From Panorpa germanica (Eukaryota; Arthropoda; Insecta; Mecoptera; Panorpidae): a stretch of DNA of 64,000 nucleotides. Below, one piece after another: positions 32,297-43,456 of this stretch (position 1 is its first letter; each line of letters starts with the position of its first letter). The position numbers and the translations under genes were made by a program. The notes under the pieces were generated by a model that saw nothing but the letters and a program-made list of their open reading frames with translations, had not been told where the DNA came from and did not search any database. The stretch is from NCBI GenBank assembly GCA_963678705.1, contig CAVMBN010000222.1, positions 62,001 to 126,000 of the forward strand, in the 5' to 3' direction.

Positions 32297-32586
32297 TGTT
32301 GTAATTATAGTAAATAATTAGTTTTGTATTCACCGCCAACTATAAATATATGTGTACTAGCACAAGGAACACACGAGCCATCTGCGATTGGTAACACTAA
32401 CTAAAAGTACGGATAGTGCTTCGTCATGGTGAATGAGGTTCTGTTAGCTTGTAAATCCAAACGTGATACGAGAAGGACGCTCTTTGTGAAACCAGTGCTA
32501 ATACTACATACAGAATACTTTTTATTAAAATATACATCTTTTAATTATTATCTTTTATTCAAACTCTGCAAGGAAAGTTCCTAACA
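32297..32586 (+). repeat. 3' LTR of the Copia element (290 bp)
   Basis: It matches the 5' LTR except for the 54-base deletion after tatatgtg and about three base changes. The sequence gaatatgggggcg just before it is the polypurine tract. Confidence 0.92.
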
Positions 32587-32884
32587 TAGACAATACCCAA
32601 TTCCTTACTATAATAGATGTATTTTCAAAATACACACAGGCATACACATAGGCCGATAAACTAATAACGTATTTCTCACACCACGGCATACCCAATCATA
32701 TTACGATGGATGGAGGAACTGAATTCTTAAATAATCTCATCAAAGAATTACTAGAATTACATAAATATATAAATATAGAACTACATAAATATAGAACAAC
32801 ACCATACAGACACGAAAGTAATTCTCCAATAGAACGAGCACATTCCACGATACTAGAACTATATCGTATAGTGAAACATAAACA

Positions 32885-33162
32885 CAGACGACACAGTGGG
32901 CGAGAGCATTGATGCTTGACGCCGACTGCTGTGTCTTCGGGCTCGATCCCCGGACCAGATATATATTTTCTGGGTTTGGTTATTATGAACTTATATTGAT
33001 TATGGTCATACATAATCGTACAGTTATTAGGCAGTGGTGTAGCCCACATATATGAGGCCACGACACCATAAATACTGCCAACATTGAAGGAGGTCGTCGG
33101 TGATAGGACTCAGCATCGGAAATAGGCCGACGTTAAATAAAAGAAAAAAAAAAAAAAAAAAA
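32885..33162 (+). mobile_element. tRNA-derived SINE in the integrase of B
   Basis: It is flanked by the 12-base TSD gaaacataaaca (32873-32884, 33163-33174). A-box-like TGGGCGAGAGC (32897-32907) and B-box-like GGCTCGATCCC (about 32940-32950) give a type 2 RNA polymerase III promoter. The body ends in poly(A) of about 19 bases. Copy C has the uninterrupted site (gtgaaacataaacatgatctt on its sense strand). Confidence 0.85.
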
Positions 33163-33612
33163 GAAACATAAACATTATCTTACACCCGAAACAATTATGA
33201 AATATGCTATTATAGGATATAACAAAACCCCACATTCCAGTACAACATACAAACTTTTAGAAATAATAATTGGACACTTACAAACCAAGACAGTATTTCT
33301 TATGGATTATTACAAAACACTCATGGACTTATACACCTAAAATCATAAAATTAAAATCTCAACCCTATACTCAAAAATTAAAGAATAAATGCAAATCGTA
33401 AAGAACAGGTTATTAATAAGAGAAATGCTACCGTTAAAGACCCAAACGTAAAACAAGGAGATATCGTATACCTCAACACTAAATCAAAACAGGGCAAAAG
33501 CCGAATAAAGAACACAGGACCCTTTAAAGTACTAGAAGTATCCAAAACAGATACAGCTAAAATAGAAGATTTAAAAAATAAATAATCAAGCGAAACACAT
33601 GTAGATAACCTA

Positions 33613-34017
33613 GTGAAAACCAAAATGAAAAACCCAACTTCAAACGAACTTAACGAAGAAGAAAATAATGTACTATTCGAATGCACTACACTACCTGTAG
33701 ATAAATCTAAGACAGATTATATTCTACTCCTAGTTCACGACAAATTTAACCCCGGAGACGAAAAACCAAGATACTACAACGGATTCGCAAAGTTAATAGG
33801 AAAAGACACACTCAATTTCGAATACATATTAAACAAAGCTGAAAGAACTAATAACTTCGTAGAGGGCCTATACAAACTCACGCGAGGCAGAACATTTGGA
33901 CACACAATAAATCTTGTCTGCAATAAACAAAACTGCCTTGACAAGCTTGCTGAATTTCTAAAAAAATTTGAAAATTCACCAACCAAATTAATAATACGAA
34001 TGCCCCCTATAGCATAG
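33613..34017 (+). CDS. Orphan domain following integrase in B
   Basis: The frame is continuous with the end of the integrase (HVDNLVKTKMKNPTSN) and adds about 110 residues, including YNGFAKLIGKDTLNFEYIL, LYKLTRGRTFGHTINLVC and FENSPTKLIIRMPP. It stops at TAG 34017, where C continues for about 40 more codons. I do not recognise the domain. Its place is the C-terminus of Pol, before env. In C the same domain is intact (43930-43457). Confidence 0.6.
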   Translation: MKTKMKNPTSNELNEEENNVLFECTTLPVDKSKTDYILLLVHDKFNPGDEKPRYYNGFAKLIGKDTLNFEYILNKAERTNNFVEGLYKLTRGRTFGHTINLVCNKQNCLDKLAEFLKKFENSPTKLIIRMPPIA

Positions 34018-34153
34018 GGACTTTTAATAGAACAAAAGAAGAGGTCCTAGAAGTATTTAAACGACATGGGCCTACAAAGCACAAATACATCATGCACTCA
34101 AATCCCGAAATACAAATGAATTATTTATTTATTAATTAATTTTCAATAAATAT

Positions 34154-35877
34154 ATTAAAATACGATCAAGTAGTAAGAAATCCTGATTGTTGCAGGAATA
34201 TCACCGCAATCAACACCAGCGATATTAATGAATGCCAAATTATTAAAATCACTGATAACCCAGGATTATATCCTGTGCAACTAGGAACAGCCCAAAACAT
34301 CAAGGAATATTGGACTTTAGTCAAGAAAATAGATTTGGAGCCCTACATAAAGTATTATAACCACGTACACCTGACTAGAGAAGATATTAAAATGAAATTA
34401 GAAAAAAAGAAATTTACTACCTATGGGCACAGCACTGCTGTAATGGACATCCTGGATATGGAAATAAGTAGAAAATTTAAACAAATTCTCCCAACTCGAA
34501 GAGAAAAAAGAGGCTTCATAGATGGCTTAGGTACTGTTTGGAAAGCAATCGGTGGAAACCTAGACGCTAACGACGGCGAGCGTATAAATTTAGCCCTGGA
34601 AACACTTGATAATAAACAAGAAACTCTAAATAAAGCTATATCTAAACAAATAAAATTAACGAACGATATACTCGATCAATTTAAATCGGCCCTACACACC
34701 ATTGATTCTAATCAAGAAGAACTAGATAAACGTACCAAATTCCTAATGAACGATATCAATAAACTCCAACACCAAGTATTTAACATCTTTCTAACAGAAT
34801 CGATCGGACTTGTCAGTCAATCAATGCAATTACTTTTGCACCTACTAAGAACCATTGAAACTGACATAACATTCGCTAAACTGAACACGCTGATCACCTT
34901 TTAGCAGAATTACAAGCAATAAAGGAACATGTTGATACAATCAAACATATCAAACTGCCTTACGATATTACATCAGAGAACATTCAACAATATGAAACTA
35001 TTAGCAAAGTCAAAGCATACACCAATAAAAACCAAATCGTTTTTGTAATAAATATACCACTAGTAAACCCTAATATATTTACGTATTATAAACTATATCC
35101 AATCCCTATACCTTATAACAATAAATTCCAAATAATTATTCCCAGAACCCCAATTGGTAAACCATTGTAAATGAGTATAAACATGTAGATTTTAATGCAC
35201 CCTGCAAAGAAATATATAACAATCAATTCATATGCAAGCTTAGCGAACCACTCAACATCGAGGAAACCACCTGCGAGATAGAAATAATTTAAAACCAGCC
35301 AACCAGCAAATGTCAACCCTTAGTGATTTCTCTAACCGGCATCAAGATCCAGAACATGGAATTCAACACCTGGATGTTAATCACAAATGACGAAACCAGT
35401 GGCACCTTAACATGCAGCAGCCAACGTGCCATACGTCTACAGGGAACATATATAATACACCTTGCACGAGATTGTCAATTTTCTGTTTCAGATAATACTC
35501 TTCAGTACATAGATATATAAGAGAAAGTCGAAGCTTGGAACACCATTTCCCTGCCAAAAATACCAGAGATCCAAAACAAACACCTAAACATCTCTACCGT
35601 GACCAAACTAAAACACCTGGACCTGGGCAACGTAGACAAGCTACAGACCACCCTAGCCCTACTACCTGAAGACTTCGATGACAGAAGAATCTCAGACCAT
35701 GTTCTTATAATTAATTATACATTATTACCTATATTATTTATAATAATTACTATTGCAGTATATAAGTTAATCAAATATTTTAGAAAAATAAAAATAATAA
35801 AAAATGAAAATTCACAAGAAATAAATAGCAAAAATATTGAAGAGTTACAACAACCTTTTGCTACATTAGAAACATAA
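34154..35877 (+). pseudogene. env of B: baculovirus-F-like envelope, broken
   Basis: The open part 34275-34904 contains a basic furin-type site (RREKR) at about 34498 followed by a GFIDGLG fusion-peptide-like start and a heptad coiled-coil region. This is the F-type fusion layout of errantivirus Env. A deletion of about 23 bases near 34885, relative to C, shifts the frame, and further stops follow (35288, 35518). The distal part has a membrane segment (TLLPILFIIITIAVYKLI) at about 35725-35780 and a basic cytoplasmic tail. It is non-functional. Confidence 0.85.
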
Positions 35878-35890
35878 AATTTTATTTTAG

Positions 35891-35898
35891 AGGGGAGG
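35891..35898 (+). promoter_or_regulatory. Polypurine tract of B
   Basis: AGGGGAGG directly before the 3' LTR; the plus-strand primer site in reverse transcription. Confidence 0.8.
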
Positions 35899-36191
35899 TG
35901 TTACAACTCACATTCCATACGAGTACAAACTAACAATGTCTCTTTAGTATCTTTGCTGACCATGCACTTTAGAGATAATAAAATAGTATATAAACAATAT
36001 GTTAATCTTAATCTAGTTAGTTCAAGTTCATGTATAATCTGCATCGCGCAGATAGTAATTGGCTGGCTCATCATTTGAGACTAGACATAAGCTGCATCGC
36101 GCAGTGATTATTAGATCAAATAAATATTACTTAAGTAAAACTAAAATAAATTGTTTTTTTTATTAAAGTCTTAATTACTCAATCTTTAATT
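35899..36191 (+). repeat. 3' LTR of B (293 bp)
   Basis: TGTTACAACTCACATTCC to CTTTAATT, followed by TSD ATAT. It differs from the 5' LTR by about a dozen changes including short insertions. Confidence 0.9.
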
Positions 36192-36195
36192 ATAT

Positions 36196-37078
36196 ATAAG
36201 AATTTATTCTGTGCGTATTTGGTGTATTTTTTTAAGCGAATTTTTTATTTTCGTAAACACGTTAGAAGCATATATAGCAGTGTGCTTACTTGTGTACTTT
36301 AATTCATCTGGGGCCTTAAAAGTACATCCGTACAGGGTCTCCATAAAAGTTATGCATATCACATTTGTTTTTCCGTCTGTTGACTTCTATACAACAAATT
36401 TAAATCGTAGGTTTTCCATTTTTCTTGATTTTACCTAGAAATGTTATTTTATAAGACAATATCTTTTATTTTGTTATAAATTATAAATTTTTAAGACATA
36501 TGTTGCTCTGAAATCAAAGACTTTTATTTTATTAATTTACATACACATTATAATAATTACACTGTTTAACTTAATTTATAGTATCATACCTGAAATCAAA
36601 GAAACGACATTTAAAGTTTATTATTTAAATTGTCAAATCATTTTTATCTAATTTAATTATAACCTAACATTATGCACAGTGAGTTCTGTTGACACCAAAT
36701 ATCAACTGTGTTGACTGTTATTATTGCAACGTCTTCTATAGCGTCTTTTCACTGAACGGTTTTACCGACAAACGAACTTTGTACCAACTAAAGCAATATA
36801 ATTTCTTTACATATATATCTTAAAATATACCTTTTTTATTTATTTCTTTATTTATAAATGCTAAAATCTAACAATGTGAAAATAAATATTAATCTCAAAA
36901 AAATATTATTAATATTTAATTATTGAAAATACATCACTTCTTTCTAATTGTTACAACAATGTTTTATCTTTGTTTTTTTTGTTGATGTACTCAACCTTCA
37001 CTTTATAATTTCAAAAATCAGATCAATCATAGTTAATACGCCAGTTTTTATATTAACAGTTAGGGCCTGAGGCCATAC
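36196..37078. other. Unassigned AT-rich DNA
   Basis: No gene is visible. A stretch at about 36836-36880 resembles the 5' UTR of element D weakly. Nothing else stands out. Confidence 0.45.
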
Positions 37079-37195
37079 CCTACAAACAATTTCTCTAAAT
37101 CTCGTCCGAATCTATTACGATTCTAATGCGATTCGGTTCAATCCGTTCGAATCTAATACGAATCCTATACGAATCTTGTCAACATTGTTTGTAGG
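37079..37195. repeat. MITE-like fold-back sequence (117 bp)
   Basis: The termini cctacaaacaat (37079-37090) and attgtttgtagg (37184-37195) are perfect 12-base inverted repeats. The interior repeats cgaatc/gattcg motifs in both orientations, so the whole can fold back imperfectly. No clear TSD was found. Confidence 0.55.
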
Positions 37196-37515
37196 ATCTT
37201 AACTATACCCAGTAAACATTTAGTGATGTGCCCTATTTAGTGACGTTTCTATCACTATTTCACTTCAATTATAGTTCGCATCAACTTTATCTTCATTTGT
37301 ATTCCGACATTTACCTGTATATATATAAATATTAACTTCAAATTAACTTTAAAAACTCTTATCGTCAAAGTAGTTATATAGCATATATATATATACTAAT
37401 ATATGGCAACTAATGGTTATTTTCTCTTATTTTATTGTGTATTTGTAATAATTTTAATAAAAACTTGTTTAGTTTGCATTTGACAGCTATAATTCCGATT
37501 ATTAATTTTGCCTTA

Positions 37516-37612
37516 GACCGCCAACATCGGACGGCCAACATCAGGACTTCCAACATCGGACGGCCAACATCGGGACGGCCAACATCGGGACTTCCAACAT
37601 CGGGACTGCTAA
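37516..37612. repeat. Minisatellite, 14-15 bp unit
   Basis: About 6.5 units of GAC(GG/TT/CG)CCAACATCGG lie in a row. Variants with GG and TT alternate. Confidence 0.85.
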
Positions 37613-37616
37613 CTCC

Positions 37617-38929
37617 TCTGACGTCATGGAATTTAGTTGTGAACTCATTTTTTTGGAGTCGGTTTTGTAATTGATTATTGAAATAGACGTTAATGAATAT
37701 ATATTTGCGTTTTTATTTTTTTTATTTATCATAAATTGATGGGAATATAGCTGCTTGAAATTTAAATTGCAGTGTTTCCGCTAAATCTATAGAGTAAATT
37801 TTGATGTCACTACTCCTACACCACAGTGATTCAATTAAAAATACGTTGTCTATGGTAATGGTTGCTAGTAGTACGCATGCGTTAGCTTTAAAAAGACTAA
37901 TAAATAATATATTTTATTTTTTATTCATTACTCGCTTAATATATTAAAACTTTACGTGTTGATTGAAATGTTTGATAGTTCATTTATAAATACACAGCAT
38001 ATATGCTTGACATACTAATATTTTAATATGGATATAAAGTGAATAAACATTAAAAAAATGTAAGTAAATATATGGATGTGCATAATTTTAATTATTTAAT
38101 TACTTATATTTAAAAAAACCATGCAAACATGTTTGTTATGTTCTACATTTATTGATTCTAGGTAGAAGAAAACGCAGAAAATTTGGTGAAACACAAGTTA
38201 ATATATCTTATAGTTAAGATATTGGTTAAGTTATTTTATTGAAAACTTTCACCTAACCCTTTCGAGGCGGTATTAAAAGCTAGTGCCAAAGCTAATGAAA
38301 AAAATGAGTAAGGAAGACGTTTTGACAACAACCAAATACTGCTTTGCAAGTGCATATAGAAAGAAATATAAGACGTGTGAACTATAAGACAAGTTTAAAA
38401 CCCCATTCGACGATACATCACAATTTACCTACCTCTATTGACTGATGTGCAATACCTCATAACAAAGTCTGTTACGTGCTCTATAAATAAATAGTTTGTA
38501 CATATTAATTACTTCTATTTTTTCTACAAAATAAATTACCTGAAATTTAAATGTGTCATTACTATAATTTAATTAATATTGCTAGTAAGTTTTTTCTTTT
38601 ATTGATTACTCATTAATTCTAATTCTTTGTGATATAACTATATGATTAAAAGTATGAGTAAAAAATTAAAGTTTATTTAATTGGCTTTGTTAATAATAAT
38701 TTATTGAATTTGCAGTACCCTCCAGTTCAGTTCAATAAATTATGTATTCAAAATTATATTATTCCTATCAGTTACATTTTTCGTACAAAAAAACAATGTT
38801 ATTAAATTATTTAAATTCTATATTTAATATATTAATTGCTTTATTAAGAATCTATTAGGTCTTGTATATATTTCTCCTCCTCTATATCAATAACAAATGC
38901 AGTTACTTTTTCTATTTTCTCAAAGTCTG
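37617..38929. other. Unassigned AT-rich DNA
   Basis: I see no supported gene or repeat boundary here. Confidence 0.45.
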
Positions 38930-39700
38930 TAGAAATATTGGATTGATTTATGATTTATCAGTTGACTAATATGCTCCATCAGTTGTTTTGCAGCGAACTG
39001 CCTCATATATTTTTGATTCAACCAACAATGGGCTATTACTTTGGTCATGGCAAGACTGCATGTGGATGCCTGCATACTATTTGCTGCAAAATCAATAAAA
39101 TTATTATTTTTTAAATTTAAATGTGTCACTAGATCAATTCTATGTTAAAATATAGGGTATTATAAATACGCTTACCTTCAATATGTCTCAATAAATCCTC
39201 TACATAGTCAGATGCGTCGTATGTCTTCCTCTGTCTACTACATGGGATTCTCTACTAATTATATCTTTCACAAAACTAAAATTTTGTGAACCAACAGATG
39301 CTAATAGTGGTTTTACCCAGTAACACTCAATTTCTGTAGGGCAGATTGTTCGCTTTTGTGATGGATCCAAAACAGAAAAGCAGAGGCATGTTTACACCCA
39401 CCTTAAATAACAATAAATAAAAATTAGAAATATATATATAAACAATGTTTGTATTTATTATTTGTAATTGAATATTCTCACCTAAAGCTGCAGTACAACA
39501 GTAGTTAGTTCCACCACATAATTTTTATTCTTTATTCGATGTTCTTGACATATTTCAGCCTAAAATACATTTATTACCTTCTCGCTGGAGTTTTACACAT
39601 ACAATGGCAGAATCTTTATAACTTTCACATGAAAAACTTGTGCACTTAGCACCACTTGTTTTGAAGAAACTAAATCTAGAATCTCTTCTTAAAAAAAGTT
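38840..39700 (-). pseudogene. Decayed SWIM zinc-finger gene with introns
   Basis: On the minus strand spliced pieces give TNYCCTAALGGCKHASAFLF, a SWIM finger of the kind in insect YqaJ-associated proteins, across a candidate intron (donor gtgaga near 39482, acceptor ttatttaag near 39403). TEIECYWVKPLLASVG follows in another frame, then TYDASDYVEDLLRHIE. A second intron (donor gtaagcg near 39174, acceptor ttttgcag near 39087) joins in frame to ANSMQASTCSLAMTKVIAHC. A last piece (DFEKIEKVTAFVIDIEEE) is again frame-shifted. At least three frame breaks argue for a pseudogene. Host gene or domesticated element is unclear. Confidence 0.5.
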
Positions 39701-41382
39701 ATTAACATATATGTGTCAACTTTAGGAAGAGATCCTGAATTACCCTTTTAAAAGTTGTTTAAATTCATTACTTTAAATGGCTAAAAATGACTATTTCAAT
39801 CGTTAATAACTTTTAACTTTTAACTAATATAGAAAATTGAATGAAAATAATTAGATATTTGTGATTTTTATGGCCAACTTGATCAATATACATTGCAGTT
39901 TTATGTAAATTCAGTTATGGTTCACAACCTAATTATATGAACATGCGCACACCACCGGTTTTAATTTAGAGCTAAAAGGAAATGAGATATTTTTTTTAGA
40001 ACGCAAAACCTATATGCCATTGTCGTGCATCTCTTTGGAAAGTATACGCAGTCTGACGCTACATGCATTACAATTACCATGCATTAACAAAACAAGAAAT
40101 ATAAATACAACAGTATAAAATCAGCTCTATGCAAAGCCACGGACTGCATATAAACAAATATTTATTTATCCGCATTGTGTGCTAGGTAAGTTTTAGTAAA
40201 CAGAATTAAACCCGCAAAGAAAAAAATCACATGTGACTTTAGATGCTGACCTGATGTCAACTTGACGTAATAATTATAGTTACTCCAAAAAATCACAGTT
40301 TAATCGCTAAAACAACAAAACAAAACAACATAGTTAATCTGCATAGCAATCTGATTGCATGAAGGCTATATAATATTAAATTAAATATAAATTTAAATGA
40401 CAGTATCTAGTTACTATATAAAATAATAATTTAAACAACATCTAATGCGACGATAGAAAATATAGAGAATAATCCCCAAGATTGGGAAAACAAATTAGGG
40501 ACCGTTCTTATTTGACAGCCTGGGAACGAGTCAATTAGTAGCACCTGACTACCCCTAATTGGACTAAATATGGCGCATCGTAGAATCTAAGTTACCCGGG
40601 TAAATTATTTTAAAAACAAGTTGCTATTGGACAGTTCCATTGGTCTCAATAAGCGAGAATATTATTGCTATATACTGACAATGTTGACTATCCGGACCAC
40701 GGACAATATATGTTATAGACGATAAAAGCAGTGGTAAGTCTTGCATGCTAGACTAAGACTAGAGAGAGTAAAAAAGTTGTTTATTTTCAAATTTGTACGT
40801 GAATTTACAAGTTTGACAAAAGATAATTGTTAAATAACCTATCCCAACACCATGAACTACACATACTCGTATGCAATAAAATGACTTCAGGTAGCGTAGA
40901 CGGTAGACCGCTCTAATATTCAAGTTACATCAATGCAACTAGTTTTCCTTAATACAACCTCTTGTGTAATATAGTTAAAAATATTTACAAATATTTTAAG
41001 AAAAGGAAACTAATGTTTTAATAAGCGCTACATCCCGAAAAACTGGGTTAAATTGTAACTAGATACAATTGGTTTTCTGTGTGATCTAAAAGAAGGTAAC
41101 GGTTTGACTTGATTGATTTTGGGCGGAATTTAAAAAAAGGTAATGGTTTAACTTAATACAATTGATATAAAAAAACTTAACGGTAATATGTGTCTAAAAG
41201 GTAAATGTAATGTAATGTGATAAGAATATTCTAATATGAATACCGAATTATAAAAATTTAAACCTTTTGAATTCATTATTATTAGTTTTGTTGTAAATAA
41301 AATGTTACATATATTTATAGTAATATCCTAATAGGAATTTGTTGTACAAATATTTATACCGCTATCATAAAAAGGTATGTAC
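39701..41382. other. Unassigned AT-rich DNA
   Basis: No gene or defined repeat is seen between the SWIM relic and the TSD of errantivirus C. Confidence 0.45.
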
Positions 41383-41386
41383 AAAT

Positions 41387-41679
41387 AATTAAAGTTTGAG
41401 TAATTTAGACTTTAATAAAAAAAACAATTTATTTTAAGTTTACTTAAATAATATTTATTTGATTCAATTACTAACTGCGCGATGCAGTTTATACATGAAC
41501 TCAAATGGTGAGCCAGCTAATTACTATCTGCACGATGCAGATTATACATAAACTTGAACTAACTAGATTAAGACTAATACATTACTTATATACTATTTTA
41601 CTATCTCTAGAGTGCTTGGTCAGCAAAGATACTGAAGAGACACTGTTATTTTGTGTTGTATGGAATGTGTGCTATAACA
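41387..41679 (-). repeat. 3' LTR of C (293 bp)
   Basis: Begins TGTTATAGCACAC on the minus strand. The polypurine tract AGGGGAGG (41687-41680) precedes it. Two dyads, ctgcgcgatgcag and ctgcacgatgcag, are present. Confidence 0.92.
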
Positions 41680-41700
41680 CCTCCCCTATAAGATAAAATC

Positions 41701-43437
41701 CTATGCTTCAAATGTAGCAAAAGGTTTTTGCAACTCTTCAATATTTTTTCTATCTATTTCTTGTGCATTTTCATTTTTTATTATTTTTATTTTTCTAAAA
41801 TATTTGATTATCTTATATACTACAATAGTAATTATTATGAATAATATGGGTAATAATGTATAATTAATTATGTGCACATAGTCTGGGATTTTTCTGTCAT
41901 CGAAGTCTTCAGGTAGTAGGGCTAGGGTGGTCTGTAGCTTGTCTACGTTGCCCAGGTCCAGGTGTTTTAGGTTGGTCACGGTAGAGATGTTAAGGTGTTT
42001 GTTTTGGATCTCTGGTATTTTCGGCAGGGAAATGGTGTTCCAAGCTTCGACTTTCTCTTCTATATCCATGTATTGAAGAGTATTATCTGAAACAGAAAAT
42101 TGACAATCTCGTGCAAGGTGTATTATATACGTTCCTTGTAGACGTATGTCACGCTGGCTGTTGCATGTTAAGGTGCCACTGGTTTCGTCATTTGTGATTA
42201 ACATCCAGGTGTTGAATTCGATGTTCTGGATCTTGATACCGGTTAGAGAAATCACTAAGGGTTGACATTTGCTGGTTGGCTGGTTTTGAATTAGTTCTAT
42301 CTCGCAGGTGGTTTCCTCGATGTTGAGTGGTTCGCTAAGCTTGCATAGGAATTGATTGTTATATATTTCTTTGCAGGGTGCATTAAAATCTACATGTTTA
42401 TACTCATTCACAATGGTGTATTGGGTTCTGGGAATAATCATTTGGAATTTATTGTTATAAGGTATGGGGATTGGATATAGTTTATAATACGTAAATATAT
42501 TAGGGTTTACTAGTGGTATATTTATTACAAAAACGATTAAGTTTTTATTGGTGTATGCTTTGACTTTGCTAATAGTTTCATATTGTTGAATGTTCTCTGA
42601 TGTAATATCGTAAGGCAGTTTGATATGTTTGGTTGTATCAACATGTTCCTTTATTGCTTGTCATTCTGCTAATAGGTGATCAGGTTCTAGGATTGAACCA
42701 CTAAGCGTGTTCAGTTTAGCGAATGTTATGTCAGTTTCAATGGTTCTTAGTAGGTGCAAAAGTAATTGCATTGATTGACTGACAAGTCCGATCGATTCTG
42801 TTATAAAGATGTTAAATACTTGGTGTTGGAGTTTATCGATATCGTTCATTAGGAATTTGGTACGTTTATCTAGTTCTTCTTGATTAGATTTAATGGTGTG
42901 TAGGGCCGATTTAAATTGATCGAGTATATCGTTCGTTAATTTTATTTGTTTAGATATAGCTTTATTTAGAGTTTCTTGTTTATTATCAAGTGTCTCCAGG
43001 GCTAAATTTATACGCTCGCCGTCGTTAGCGTCTAGGTTTCCACCGATTGCTTTCCAAACAGTACCTAAGCCATCTATGAAGCCTCTTTTTTCTCTTCGAG
43101 TTGGGAGAATTTGTTTAAATTTTCTACTTATTTCCATATCCAGGATGTCCATTACAGCAGTGCTGTGCCCATAGGTTGTAAATTTCTTTTTTTCTAATTT
43201 CATTTTAATATCTTCTCTAGTCAGGTGTACGTGGTTATAATATTTTATTAAGGGTTCCAAATCTATTTTCTTGACTAAAGTCCAATATTCCTTGATGTTT
43301 TGGGCTGTTCCTAGTTGCACAGGATATAATCCTGGGTTATCAGTGATTTTAATAATTCGGCATTCATTAATATCGCTGGGGTTGATTGCGGTGATGATCC
43401 TGCAACAATCAGGATTTCTTAGTACTTGATCGTGTTT
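41701..43437 (-). pseudogene. env of C: F-like envelope, one nonsense codon
   Basis: The frame is open from 43437 to 41701 except for one TGA at 42663-42661, where B has a Leu codon. The furin-type RREKR site at about 43102 is followed by a GFIDGLG fusion-peptide-like sequence, then a long helical region. The C-terminal part has a Cys-containing ectodomain, a membrane segment (YTLLPILFIIITIVVYKII) near 41840-41790 and a basic tail. The F-type fusion protein mediates membrane entry in baculoviruses and errantiviruses. No signal peptide is seen at the start of this frame; the leader exon may supply it. Confidence 0.88.
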
Positions 43438-43456
43438 TTAATATATTTATTTATAA

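Larger units (their letters stand above)
28001..32586 (+). mobile_element. Copia element with captured host Trio/Kalirin sequence
   Basis: LTRs TGTTGTAATT...CCAACA/CTAACA at 28001-28344 and 32297-32586 are flanked by the 5-base TSD TAGAC (27996-28000, 32587-32591). The PBS GGTTATGGGCCCAG (28345-28358) fits the internal initiator-tRNA-Met site of insect Copia. A polypurine tract precedes the 3' LTR. The two LTRs differ by about three substitutions plus a 54-base segment missing from the 3' copy, so insertion is recent. Gag, protease and integrase are present; most of RT is replaced by spectrin-repeat sequence. Confidence 0.93.
27790..33600 (+). pseudogene. Integrase of B, interrupted by Copia and SINE insertions
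   Basis: It is in three pieces. 27790-28000 has the finger half (CERYTWSSLRKDVENFMNN, then KKCKYN; one Cys reads Tyr) and the first catalytic Asp in KLHIDTFGID. 32587-32884 has IIDVFSKYTQAYT, a stop, the second catalytic Asp in ITMDGGTEFLNN and the Glu in NSPIERAHST. 33163-33600 holds the C-terminal region. The His-His half of the finger is not present upstream. Besides the two insertions there are point stops and short deletions. Confidence 0.85.
24249..36191 (+). mobile_element. Errantivirus copy B, complete ends, holding a Copia element and a SINE
   Basis: LTRs (24249-24531 and 35899-36191) are flanked by the TSD ATAT (24245-24248, 36192-36195). Internally it has PBS, leader, gag, a fossil integrase, integrase, an orphan domain, env and a polypurine tract. 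There is no protease, RT or RNase H. The LTRs differ at roughly a dozen places, so B is older than C. The Copia element (28001-32586) and the SINE (32885-33162) both interrupt its integrase. Confidence 0.92.

Noticed and set aside
36836..36880. Weak likeness to the 5' UTR of element D (ataaatgctaaaatctaaca).
   Set aside because: Short, AT-rich and without neighbouring element sequence; chance similarity is possible.
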